A DNA stretch of 15,275 bases from JACDCA01 sp040881785 (GCA_040881785.1 JBBECO010000217.1:1-15275); one strand, 5' to 3'; shown: positions 6,735-14,342, counted from the first letter of the stretch. The notes: generated by a model not told the origin, from the sequence alone. Translations and numbers: made by a program.

Positions 6735-8147
6735 TTATCGCGCAGGCCGCCGCGCAAGCAGCAAGTAGAGAAGCGCCGACACACCGAACCCGACGAACCA
6801 CGCATAGTCGTACAAAATCCTCAGTGACGGCACGACAAGGCCGATGAGGGCGAGGCCAATGCCGGCCGCGAGCGCGATCATGGCCGGCCAGTGGACGAGG
6901 GGGTACTCGCCACCCTCCACGTAGAGATCGTGGACGTTCAGGGTCCGCCGGCGGATCACCCAGTAGTCGACGATCAGGATGCCGGCGACCGGCCCGAGCA
7001 GGCCTGAATAGCCCACCAGCCATCCGAAGATGTAGGCCTGGAAATCCGAGAGCAGCTTCCACGGCATCATGGCGATCCCGATGAGGCCGGTGATGATGCC
7101 GCCGGTCGTGAACGAGATGCCGCGCGGCCACAGGTTGGCGAAGGCGTTGGCCGGCGGCACCACGTTCGCGGCGATGTTCGTGGTGAGCGTCGCGACCGCC
7201 AGCGCGAAGACCGACAGCAGGATGACGAAGGGGCTGTCGAACCGTGAGAGCAGCGCGACCGGATCCCAGATGGCTTCGCCGAAGATCAACACGCTCGCCG
7301 AGGCCACCGCCACCCCGATGAACGAAAACAACGCCATCGTCGGAGGCAATCCGATGGCCTGGCCGACGACCTGCGCGCGCTGCGACGTGGCGTAGCGTGT
7401 GAAGTCCGGAATGCTGATCGACAGCGTCGCCCAGTAGCCGACCATCCCGGTGAGACTCGGGACGAAGAAGGCGAAGAACTCCGCGTTGGTCTGGAATCGG
7501 GAGGGCTGCGTGAAGATCGGACCGAGGCCTCCGACCTGCGAAATGGCCCACCCGAGCAGCGCGACGCCCATCAGCAGGAGGACGGGGGCGGCCCAGGCCT
7601 CGAAGACGCGGATTGACTCGGTGCCCTTCACGATGAAGTAGATGTTCATCGACCAGAAGAGAGCGAAACTGACCCAGATGTGCGCGGGCAGCGCGCTCCA
7701 GAAGGGGAGCGCGATGCCGAGCAGCGTGTCGAGTGCCGCGCCGCCGATCCAGGTCTGAATACCGAACCATCCGCAGGCCACGCCGGCCCTGAGGAGCGCC
7801 GGCACGTGGGATCCGCTCAGACCGAAGGCCGCCCGTGCGAGCACCGGGAACGGGATGCCGTATTTCGTCCCGGCATGCCCGGTGAGCATCATCGGCACCA
7901 GCACGATGGCGTTGCCGAGGGTGATGGTCGCGACGGCCTGCCACCAGTTCATGCCGCCGGCCACGAGACCCGCGGCCAGCATGTAGGTGGGAATGCACAC
8001 GGCCATGCCGACCCACAGGGCGGCGATCTCGTAGGTGCCCCACGTGCGTCCGCCTGGCGGCACCGGTGCGAGATCGGCGTTGTAGCGGGTGCTGTCGCTG
8101 ATGTCGGCGGCCAGACCCACCGTCTCGGGAGTCGTCATGGCGCGCAT
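6735..8147 (-). CDS. NCS1 family nucleobase/hydantoin-type cation symporter
   Basis: A 470-residue inner-membrane transporter of the NCS1 family (cytosine, uracil, allantoin and hydantoin permeases) with about 12 hydrophobic segments. Conserved segments numbered from 8147 include GWFGIQTWIGG (126-136), GYWATLSISIPDFTRY (237-252) and TTNIAANVVPPANAFANL (322-339). By analogy with the hydantoin transporter Mhp1, W127, Q131, W239 and N328 occupy the positions that stack on and hydrogen-bond the substrate. This supports a hydantoin, allantoin or pyrimidine substrate; the exact one is inferred. ATG 8147 has a GAGGGGG about 11 nt upstream. ATG 8138 is an alternative, and the longest frame (to 8204) would run into the start of the divergent peptidase. 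A dihydropyrimidinase gene and preA lie some 3-6 kb away, compatible with uptake for pyrimidine catabolism. The downstream partner is a DUF2277 protein. Confidence 0.9.
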   Translation of the reverse strand: MRAMTTPETVGLAADISDSTRYNADLAPVPPGGRTWGTYEIAALWVGMAVCIPTYMLAAGLVAGGMNWWQAVATITLGNAIVLVPMMLTGHAGTKYGIPFPVLARAAFGLSGSHVPALLRAGVACGWFGIQTWIGGAALDTLLGIALPFWSALPAHIWVSFALFWSMNIYFIVKGTESIRVFEAWAAPVLLLMGVALLGWAISQVGGLGPIFTQPSRFQTNAEFFAFFVPSLTGMVGYWATLSISIPDFTRYATSQRAQVVGQAIGLPPTMALFSFIGVAVASASVLIFGEAIWDPVALLSRFDSPFVILLSVFALAVATLTTNIAANVVPPANAFANLWPRGISFTTGGIITGLIGIAMMPWKLLSDFQAYIFGWLVGYSGLLGPVAGILIVDYWVIRRRTLNVHDLYVEGGEYPLVHWPAMIALAAGIGLALIGLVVPSLRILYDYAWFVGFGVSALLYLLLARRPAR

Positions 8148-8149
8148 TG

Positions 8150-8155
8150 TATAAT
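8150..8155 (+). promoter_or_regulatory. Candidate -10 element for the M16 peptidase
   Basis: A perfect TATAAT lies in the 55-bp divergent gap, 48 nt before the peptidase ATG, in otherwise GC-rich DNA. No convincing -35 is found 16-18 bp upstream (the bases there read gggagt), so it may be weak, activator-dependent or coincidental. It also lies immediately upstream of the NCS1 start on the other strand. Confidence 0.35.
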
Positions 8156-8193
8156 CGACCCCCTCCCTGAAGATTTTCCGCGGCCAGGTTATT

Positions 8194-8198
8194 GGAGG
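8194..8198 (+). promoter_or_regulatory. Ribosome-binding site of the M16 peptidase
   Basis: GGAGG is placed 4 nt before ATG 8203. The spacing is short but usable, and it supports this start, which also gives a standard signal peptide. Confidence 0.65.
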
Positions 8199-8202
8199 CG
8201 TC

Positions 8203-11049
8203 ATGCGTTTTCGTCCCCGTTTTCAGTTGATGTTCGCTGGCGCAGCCCTGCTGGCCGGTCTCAGTGCCGCGTGGGCGGGCCCGCAGGCGGCGCCGGCCGC
8301 TCCGGCCACCATCGCGCTCGACCAGCAGCTTCCGCTCGATCCGGCGATCACGACGGGCCGGTTCGAGAACGGCCTGCGGTACTTCATCCGCACGACGAAG
8401 AAGCCGGAGAAGCGCGCGGAGCTGCGGCTCGTGGTGGATGTCGGGTCGATCGTGGAAGAGGCCGACCAGCTCGGTCTCGCGCACTTCGTCGAGCACATGG
8501 CCTTCAACGGCACGAAGCACTTCCCCAAGCAGGAGACCGTGACGTTCCTCGAATCGCTCGGCATGCGATTCGGGCCGAGCGTCAACGCCTCGACGAGCTT
8601 CGACGAGACGATCTACATGCTGCAGGTCCCCACCGACAAACCGGACGTGCTCGATCGCTCGTTTCTGATCCTCGAGGACTGGGCCCACGGGCAAGCCTTC
8701 GATCCGGCGGAGATCGACAAGGAACGGGGCGTCATCCGGGAAGAGTGGCGGCTGCGCCGCGGCGCCGGCGCGCGCATGCAGGACAAGCAGCTCCCGGTGA
8801 TGCTCAAGGGGTCCCGGTACGCCGAGCGGATCCCGATCGGCACGATGGAGGTGATCGACACGTTCGCGCACGACCGGCTGATCCAGTTCTACAAGGACTG
8901 GTATCGCCCGGACCTGATGACCGTGATCGCGGTCGGTGACTTCGATCCGGCCGCCGTCGAGAAGATGATCCGGGCCCATTTCGAGAAAATCCCCGCGCGC
9001 ACCGCACCGAAGACGCGGGCATCGTTTCCGGTGCCGGACCACCCGGGCACGCTCTTCGCCGTGGCGACCGACAAGGAAGCGCCGTCGGCCTCGATCTCGG
9101 TCTACAGCAAGATCGACGTCCGCGACCCGCGCACGGCCGGCGCCTATCGCGGCCAGATCGTCGAGCGGCTGTTCAGCAACATGCTGGGTGCCCGGTTCGC
9201 GGAGCTGGCCCAGAAACCGGATGCGCCGTTCCTTGGCGCCGGCGGCGGCCGCGGGCTGTTCGTCCGCACCAAGTCGGTCTCGACGTTGAGCGCGGCCGTG
9301 AAGGGGGATGCCATCGAGAAGACGCTCGACGTCCTCTTCACGGAGGTCGATCGCGTGGCCCGGTTCGGGTTCACGCCCGGCGAGCTCGATCGCACGAAGC
9401 AGAACGTCATGGTCGGCCTCGAACGCGCGATGAAGGAAAAGGACAACACGCCGGCCGCCTCGATTGCCGGCGAGCTCGTGCGGCACGTCACCGACCGCGA
9501 GACCGTTCCGGGCATCGCCTACGAGTTCGCGCTCTATCAGCGCTTCGTGCCCGAGATCACGCTGGCGGAGGTCAACGCCCTGGCGAAGAACTGGGTGCCC
9601 GACAGCAGCCGTGTGATCACGGTGAGCGCGCCTGAAAAGGAGGGGTTTGCGGTTCCCGACGAGAAGGCCCTCACCACGGTGCTGGCCTCGGTCGCCGGCA
9701 AGACCATCACGGCCTACGTTGACACGGTTGATGAGGCGCCGCTGCTCGATACCGTTCCCTCACCGGGCGCCGTCGTCAAGACCGAGGCGAAACCCGCCTT
9801 CGGCATTACGGAATGGCAGCTGGCCAATGGCGTGAAGGTCGTCCTGAAGCCGACGGATTTCAAGGAAGACGAGATCGTGTTCCGCGCGAGCAGCGATGGC
9901 GGATCGTCACTGGCGCCTGACGCCGACTACCTGCCGGCCAGCAGCGCGTCGGGGGTCGTGAGCGCGGGCGGTCTCGGGCGCTTCAGCCAGGTCGAGCTTC
10001 GCAAGAAGATGACCGGCAAGTCGGCGATGGCCTCGGCCTTCATCGGCGATTATGAAGAGGGCCTGAGCGGTTCCGCCTCGAAGAAAGACCTCGAGACGAT
10101 GTTCCAGTTGATCCACCTGCGGTTCACGCAGCCGCGGGCCGACGCGACGGCGTTCAGCGTGCTGCAGGGGACGCTGAAGTCCAGTATCCCGCTGCAGCGG
10201 GCCAACCCCGGGTTCCTGTTCAGCGAGGCGCTCACGACCCTGCTCACCGGCGACCATCCGCGGCGCCAGATGCCGAGCCTCGAGATGGTGGAAGGGATGA
10301 ACCTGGAGAAATCGATCGCCTTCTACAAGAACCGTTTCGCCGACGCGGGAGACTTCACGTTCGTGTTCGTCGGGAACTTCGATCCGGCCGACATGAAGCC
10401 GCTCGTGGAGCGTTACCTCGGGTCGCTGCCGTCGTCGGGCCGCAAGGAGTCCTGGAAGGACGTCGGCATCCGCTTTGCGCGCGGAGTGGCCGAGCGCCGG
10501 GTCGAGAAGGGGGTCGAGCCGAAGAGCCAGGCCGCGATCGTCTTCACCGGTGATTTCCAGTACACGCAGGACGAGCGCATTGCCATCAGCGCGCTCGGCG
10601 AAGTGCTCCAGACGCGGCTGCACGAGACGCTCCGGGAAGACCTCGGCGGCACCTACGGCGTCAGCGCCAGGCCCAACTACCTGCGCATCCCCGCGCCGGA
10701 GTACACCATGAGCATCAGCTTCAGCTGCGCGCCCGAACGGACCGACGAGCTCGTGAAGGCGGTCTTCGCGCAGGTGGAGTTGCTGAAGGCCGAGGGCCCG
10801 ACGGAGAAACAGGTCAACGACACCCGGGAAAAGCTGCTGCGGGATTACGAGACGAATCAAAAGCAGAACGGCTACTGGGTGTCGCAGCTGATCGGCCGCT
10901 ACCAGTCCGGCGAGCCGGTTGATTCACTCTTCGCGTTGACGGAGTACTACAAGAAGCTGACGCCCGCGCTGATCCAGGACGCCGCGAAGCGGTATCTCAA
11001 TCCGGCCAACCACGTGAAGGTGACGCTGTTCCCTGAGAAGAAGTCGTAG
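8203..11049 (+). CDS. Exported M16 family zinc metallopeptidase (PqqL/pitrilysin-like)
   Basis: The 948-residue protein contains two M16 halves on one chain. The N-terminus is a signal peptide (basic MRFRPR, hydrophobic core, likely cleavage after AWA near residue 25) without a lipobox, so a periplasmic location is expected. The inverted zinc motif HFVEH is at 94-98. The distal zinc ligand E174 comes 76 residues later in DKERGVIREEW, the family's standard spacing. NASTSFDETIY (128-138) is also typical. The C-terminal half (from about 530) lacks an HxxEH, as expected, and carries the substrate-binding R...Y motif in LREDLGGTYGVS (R811, Y818). The fold degrades peptides enclosed in a clamshell chamber; a role in periplasmic peptide turnover or nutrient use is inferred. 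Full-length compared with PqqL (~930 residues). It has its own RBS and is divergent from the NCS1 unit. Confidence 0.93.
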   Translation: MRFRPRFQLMFAGAALLAGLSAAWAGPQAAPAAPATIALDQQLPLDPAITTGRFENGLRYFIRTTKKPEKRAELRLVVDVGSIVEEADQLGLAHFVEHMAFNGTKHFPKQETVTFLESLGMRFGPSVNASTSFDETIYMLQVPTDKPDVLDRSFLILEDWAHGQAFDPAEIDKERGVIREEWRLRRGAGARMQDKQLPVMLKGSRYAERIPIGTMEVIDTFAHDRLIQFYKDWYRPDLMTVIAVGDFDPAAVEKMIRAHFEKIPARTAPKTRASFPVPDHPGTLFAVATDKEAPSASISVYSKIDVRDPRTAGAYRGQIVERLFSNMLGARFAELAQKPDAPFLGAGGGRGLFVRTKSVSTLSAAVKGDAIEKTLDVLFTEVDRVARFGFTPGELDRTKQNVMVGLERAMKEKDNTPAASIAGELVRHVTDRETVPGIAYEFALYQRFVPEITLAEVNALAKNWVPDSSRVITVSAPEKEGFAVPDEKALTTVLASVAGKTITAYVDTVDEAPLLDTVPSPGAVVKTEAKPAFGITEWQLANGVKVVLKPTDFKEDEIVFRASSDGGSSLAPDADYLPASSASGVVSAGGLGRFSQVELRKKMTGKSAMASAFIGDYEEGLSGSASKKDLETMFQLIHLRFTQPRADATAFSVLQGTLKSSIPLQRANPGFLFSEALTTLLTGDHPRRQMPSLEMVEGMNLEKSIAFYKNRFADAGDFTFVFVGNFDPADMKPLVERYLGSLPSSGRKESWKDVGIRFARGVAERRVEKGVEPKSQAAIVFTGDFQYTQDERIAISALGEVLQTRLHETLREDLGGTYGVSARPNYLRIPAPEYTMSISFSCAPERTDELVKAVFAQVELLKAEGPTEKQVNDTREKLLRDYETNQKQNGYWVSQLIGRYQSGEPVDSLFALTEYYKKLTPALIQDAAKRYLNPANHVKVTLFPEKKS

Positions 11050-11054
11050 AACAG

Positions 11055-11077
11055 AGGCAGCCCTTTTAGGGCTGCCT
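11055..11077. repeat. REP-like hairpin 1, after the peptidase stop
   Basis: AGGCAGCCCT (11055-11064) and AGGGCTGCCT (11068-11077) form a perfect 10-bp stem with a TTT loop, starting 5 nt after the M16 peptidase stop. The 20-mer cagcccttttagggctgcct (11058-11077) recurs identically at 11212-11231. It has no GTAG flank and no U-tract, so it looks more like a REP relic than a canonical intrinsic terminator, although it may still stabilise or terminate the transcript. Confidence 0.75.
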
Positions 11078-11089
11078 AACCTCACGGGT

Positions 11090-11174
11090 TCACCGCAGAG
11101 GTCGCAAAGAGCGCAAAGGCTCTTTTGGAAAAACCCTTAAAGGTTCTCTGCGGCCTTAGCGTCCTTTGCGGTGA
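11090..11174. repeat. Dispersed palindromic element, copy B (inverted array of a 9-bp unit)
   Basis: The left arm (11090-11118) reads as TCAC followed by CGCAGAGGT, CGCAAAGAG and CGCAAAG units. The right arm (11146-11174) has the reverse complement CGCAAAGGA, CGCTAAGGC, CGCAGAG. About 24 of 29 positions pair, around a 27-nt centre. It has the same design and outer sequence as the element at 2516-2586. It also sits between two convergent genes, here the M16 peptidase and dihydropyrimidinase, bracketed by two copies of the REP-like 20-mer. A bidirectional terminator or mobile non-coding palindrome is plausible. Confidence 0.78.
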
Positions 11175-11205
11175 TCTCTTTATTCGGCTCGACAGCCCGA
11201 TACGT

Positions 11206-11233
11206 GTAGCTCAGCCCTTTTAGGGCTGCCTAC
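11206..11233. repeat. REP-like hairpin 2, overlapping the dihydropyrimidinase stop
   Basis: GTAG (11206-11209) precedes the stem CAGCCCT (11212-11218) and AGGGCTG (11222-11228), with CTAC at 11230-11233. The element therefore shows GTAG at the foot of the stem on both strands. This tetranucleotide is the hallmark of REP sequences recognised by RAYT (TnpA-REP) enzymes. The stop codon of the minus-strand dihydropyrimidinase (11230-11232) lies within it. Confidence 0.7.
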
Positions 11234-12630
11234 AGTCCCGCCGGCGCTTGGGAAGGCCCTCGAGACAGAAACCGCCCCGCGCCCTTCTTCCCCACGAACC
11301 TGTCGCCGTCGATCACGACCTGGCCGTTGCTGATCACCGTGGACGGAGACCCCTGCACGGTACGTCCCTCGTACGGGTTGTAGTCCACGTTCATGTGCAG
11401 CGTTTTCACGCTGAGCGTGGCCGTGCGCGTCGGGTCGAACACCACGAGGTCGGCGTCGCTGCCGATGGCGATCGTCCCCTTCCTGGGGAACAGGCCGAAC
11501 ATTTTCGCCGGGGTCGTCGAACACAGCTCCACGAACCGGTTCATCGTGATCCGGCCGGGCCGGACCCCGCCGTCGTGGACGAGCGTCAGCCGCGTCTCGA
11601 TCCCGGGTGCGCCGTTGGGGATCTTGCTGAAGTCATCTTTCCCGAGGGCCTTCTCCGACATGCAGAACGGACAATGGTCGGTCGAGATGACCTGCAGGTC
11701 GTTCTTCGCGAGCCCCTTCCACAGGACGTCCTGGTGCCACTTCTCGCGCAGCGGCGGCGACATCACGTACTTGGATCCCTCGAAGCCCGGCTCCTCGTAG
11801 TTGTCATACGAGAGGAACAGGTACTGCGGACAGGTTTCCGCATACGCCGGCAGCCCCATGTCGCGCGCCTGCTTCACTTTCTCCAGCGCGTGGGCGGCCG
11901 ACAGATGGACGATGTAGATGGGGACGCCCGCCATCTCCGAGAGCGCGATGGCGCGCCCCGTCGCCTCGCCTTCCGCCGTGGGCGGACGCGTCAGCGCGTG
12001 GTACTTCGGCGCCGTCTCTCCCTTGCGCAGCGCCTCCTTCACGAGCTCGTCGATCACGCCGCCGTTCTCGGCGTGCATGCAGACGAGCCCGCCGTTGCCG
12101 CCGGTGCGCCGCAGCGCGCGGAAGATCGTCGCGTCATCCACCATGAACACGCCGGGGTAGGCCATGAACAACTTGAAGCTCGTGATGCCTTCGTCGCGGA
12201 CCATGCGGTCCATCTCACTCAGGCCGGCGTCTTCCAGCTCGGTGATGATCATGTGGAAGCCGTAGTCGATCACCGCCATGCCGTCCGCGCGCTTCCGCCA
12301 GTCGTCCAGTGCATGGCGCATGGTCTGGCCGCGGTACTGGATCGCGAAATCCACGATCGAGGTCGTGCCGCCGAAGGCCGCCGCGATCGTGCCGGTCTCG
12401 AAATCGTCGGCGGAGGTGGCCCCGCCGAACGGCATGTTCAGGTGCGTATGGACGTCGATGCCGCCGGGGATGACGTACTGTCCCTTCGCATCGATCGTCC
12501 GGTCCGCCTGGAAGCGGTGAGACGGGAGGTTCCTGCCGATCGCCGTGACCGTGCCGTTCTCACAGTAGACGTCGGCGATGTAGTCGTCCGACGCGGTGAC
12601 GATGCGCCCGTTCTTGACGAGTAAGGACAT
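11230..12630 (-). CDS. hydA: Dihydropyrimidinase (D-hydantoinase)
   Basis: The 466-residue cyclic amidohydrolase opens 5,6-dihydrouracil or dihydrothymine to the N-carbamoyl beta-amino acid, the second step of reductive pyrimidine degradation. All binuclear-metal ligands are present: H61 and H63 (GGIDVHTHLNMP), the lysine to be carboxylated K153 (SFKLFMAYPG), H186 (CMHAENG), H242 (YIVHLSAAHA) and D318 (ISTDHCPF). The catalytic tyrosine equivalent is Y158. Length matches the family (about 460-470). I chose ATG 12630; an in-frame GTG at 12636 would add two residues. The aldehyde dehydrogenase stop is 38 bp upstream on the same strand, with a REP-like hairpin between, so the two form a likely operon. 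The stop codon lies inside another REP-like hairpin. Some homologues act on hydantoins, and allantoinase relatives share the fold, but the motifs fit dihydropyrimidinase best. Confidence 0.94.
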   Translation of the reverse strand: MSLLVKNGRIVTASDDYIADVYCENGTVTAIGRNLPSHRFQADRTIDAKGQYVIPGGIDVHTHLNMPFGGATSADDFETGTIAAAFGGTTSIVDFAIQYRGQTMRHALDDWRKRADGMAVIDYGFHMIITELEDAGLSEMDRMVRDEGITSFKLFMAYPGVFMVDDATIFRALRRTGGNGGLVCMHAENGGVIDELVKEALRKGETAPKYHALTRPPTAEGEATGRAIALSEMAGVPIYIVHLSAAHALEKVKQARDMGLPAYAETCPQYLFLSYDNYEEPGFEGSKYVMSPPLREKWHQDVLWKGLAKNDLQVISTDHCPFCMSEKALGKDDFSKIPNGAPGIETRLTLVHDGGVRPGRITMNRFVELCSTTPAKMFGLFPRKGTIAIGSDADLVVFDPTRTATLSVKTLHMNVDYNPYEGRTVQGSPSTVISNGQVVIDGDRFVGKKGAGRFLSRGPSQAPAGL

Positions 12631-12638
12631 AGACACTC

Positions 12639-12662
12639 GTAGGCCCGACCTTCAGGTCGGGC
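12639..12662. repeat. REP-like hairpin 3 between aldehyde dehydrogenase and hydA
   Basis: GTAG (12639-12642) is followed directly by the palindrome gcccgaccttcaggtcgggc (12643-12662), with an 8-9 bp GC-rich stem and a 2-4 nt loop. It has the same layout as the hairpin at 11206-11233 but a different stem sequence. It lies in the 38-bp gap between two co-directional genes, where it could attenuate hydA transcription or stabilise mRNA. Confidence 0.72.
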
Positions 12663-12668
12663 GTGCAA

Positions 12669-14302
12669 TCAGTACAGGTTTCCGCTGCGTTTGCCGCCGG
12701 TGTAATCGACGTAGACGACCTTCAATTCGGTGTAGANNNNNNNNNNNNNNNNNNNNNNNNNNNNNNNNNNNNNNNNNNNNNNNNNNNNNNNNNNNNNNNN
12801 NNNNNNNNNNNNNNNNNNNNNNNNNNNNNNNNNNNNCCGCTGCGTTTGCCGCCGGTGTAATCGACGTAGACGACCTTCAATTCGGTGTAGAAGTCGATCG
12901 CCACACTCCCCATTTCGCGCAGGCCGACACCCGTGGCCTTCATCCCGCCGAACGGAATGTGCGCTTCGCCGCCGACGGTGGGGGAGTTCACGTGGATGAT
13001 GCCGGCCTCGAGCTGATCGACGAACCGGAACATCGCCGCCACGTCGCTGGTGTAGACGGATGCCGACAGGCCGAACCGCACGCCGTTGGCGACCTTCAGC
13101 GCCGATTTTGCGTCCGGCGCGCGGATCACCGACAGCACCGGACCGAAGATCTCCTCCTGGGCGATTCGCATGTCCGGCTGGACGTTGTCGAAGATCGCAG
13201 GTTCGACGAAGAATCCGCGCTCGCGCCCGCTGTCCTGCAGGCGGGCGCCGCCGCGCACGAGTGTGGCCCCCTCCGATGTGCCGATCCCGACGTACTCGAG
13301 GACGGTGCCGAGCTGCGAGTCGTCCACGGATGGCCCAACGTGGGTCTTCGGATCGAGACCGTTGCCGACGACCAGCTTCGCGGCCCGCGCGTGGAGCCGC
13401 TCGACGAACTCGTTCGCGATCGAATCGTCGACCACCGCGCGGCTCGTGGCGGTGCAGCGTTGCCCGGTCGAGCCGAACGCTCCCTGGACGGTACTTTCCA
13501 CCGCCAGATCGAGATCGGCGTCCGCGAGGACCACGATGGGATTCTTGCCGCCCATCTCGCACTGGCACTTGATGCCGCGCGCGGCCGCGGCCGAATAGAG
13601 CCCCACGCCGACGTCGTTCGAACCCGTGAACGACACCGCCTGGATGGCAGGGTGTTTGACGACGGTGTCGCCGACCTCGCGGCCGCCGCCATAGATCAGG
13701 TTGAGGACACCCGGCGGGAGGTCGCACTGCTCGAAAATCTCGGTGATGATCGTGGCGGTGAGCGGCGTGAGACTCGCGGGCTTGAAGACCACCGTGTTGC
13801 CCGAGACGAGCGCTGGGGCCATCTTCCAGATGGGGATCGCCACCGGAAAATTCCACGGCGTGATGATCGCGACCGGCCCGACCGGCTGCTTCACGGTGTA
13901 GCAGAAGTTGTGCGGCAGCTCGGAGGGAATGGTGTCACCGGTGATCCGGCGGGCTTCGCCGGCGAAGAACTCGATGACGTTGATGGCGCGCTGCACCTCG
14001 CCGCGCGATTCGCCGATGGTCTTCCCCTCCTCGCGCGTCAATGCTTCGGCGAGCTCCTGCCGCCGCTCTTCCATGCGCCGCTGGACGCGGTAGAGCAGCT
14101 GGCCGCGCACCGGCGCGGGCGTATTCCGCCAGCCGTCGAAGGCGCGCACGGCCGCTTCACACGCGGCGGCGGCCTCCGCCGCCGTTGAGCCCGGCGCCTC
14201 CGCGATGACGTCCGAGGTGTCGGCCGGGTTGAGGTCCGGGACCCGCCGTCCACTGGACGAGTCCGTCCATTTCCCGTCGATGAAGTTCTTGAGTGTGCGC
14301 AT
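12669..14302 (-). CDS. NAD(P)-dependent aldehyde dehydrogenase, interrupted by an assembly gap
   Basis: A hydrolytic aldehyde dehydrogenase. The N-terminus is MRTLKNFIDGKW, the oxyanion asparagine N151 is in ITPWNFP, FTGS is at 225-228, the general base E249 is in CEMGGKNP and the catalytic cysteine C283 is in GSTGQRCTATS. The pattern is closest to alpha-ketoglutarate-semialdehyde dehydrogenase-like enzymes; unlike CoA-acylating methylmalonate-semialdehyde dehydrogenases, it keeps the Glu base. Near the C-terminus the frame meets 100 Ns flanked by an exact 55-bp duplication. Collapsing the gap plus one copy (155 bp) leaves 1479 bp, an intact 492-residue protein ending YTGGKRSGNLY. The break is therefore probably not biological. 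It lies 38 bp upstream of hydA on the same strand, suggesting oxidation of malonate or methylmalonate semialdehyde from pyrimidine breakdown; this substrate is inferred. The ATG start has no strong Shine-Dalgarno. Confidence 0.9.
12682..12891. repeat. Exact 55-bp duplication flanking the N gap
   Basis: Bases 12682-12736 and 12837-12891 are identical over 55 bp. Both encode the same C-terminal part of the aldehyde dehydrogenase. The copies abut the Ns exactly. This is the pattern expected when two contigs sharing a 55-base k-mer end are scaffolded without being merged. Confidence 0.95.
12737..12836. other. Assembly gap (100 N)
   Basis: One hundred undetermined bases inside the aldehyde dehydrogenase gene. 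The round length suggests a placeholder rather than a measured gap. The flanking duplication and the restored reading frame suggest that the true gap is zero or negative. Confidence 0.97.
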
Positions 14303-14313
14303 GCAGGAAGCTC

Positions 14314-14342
14314 ACGTTAGTCCGCACCGGGCCCCCCGTCAA
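14314..14342 (-). promoter_or_regulatory. Weak candidate promoter for aldehyde dehydrogenase-hydA
   Basis: On the minus strand, TTGACG (plus 14337-14342; 5 of 6 matches) is followed after 17 bp by TAACGT (14314-14319; only 3 of 6 matches). It lies in the 88-bp divergent gap with preA, so a shared regulator could act here. The poor -10 keeps confidence low. Confidence 0.25.

Noticed and set aside
8148..8204. Longer NCS1 start at 8204
   Set aside because: It would overlap the peptidase start codon and the divergent control region, and the added residues precede the conserved N-terminus; 8147 has a better Shine-Dalgarno.
6634..9486. Very long minus-strand open frame (950 codons) opposite the M16 peptidase and across the NCS1 gene
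   Set aside because: It overlaps two clear genes. Its product is Arg/Gly/His-rich with no recognisable domain, typical of antisense frames in high-GC DNA.
11055..11077. Canonical rho-independent terminator
   Set aside because: The stem is strong but not followed by a T-run on either strand, and the same 20-mer recurs nearby, which favours a repeat element.
11078..11229. Small RNA or tRNA gene in the peptidase-hydA gap
   Set aside because: The structure is explained by the palindromic element and the REP-like hairpins; no cloverleaf or CCA-like end is seen.
12682..12891. CRISPR-like or biological tandem repeat at the gap
   Set aside because: There are only two copies, both coding for the same protein segment and abutting an assembly gap, which is best explained by contig overlap.
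12596..14188. Plus-strand frame running through the N gap
   Set aside because: It is antisense to hydA and the aldehyde dehydrogenase and includes undetermined bases; it is not a gene.
12722..14302. Aldehyde dehydrogenase ending in STPN after the Ns
   Set aside because: The ending arises from reading the left copy of the duplication out of frame across a placeholder gap; the true end is GNLY at 12669.
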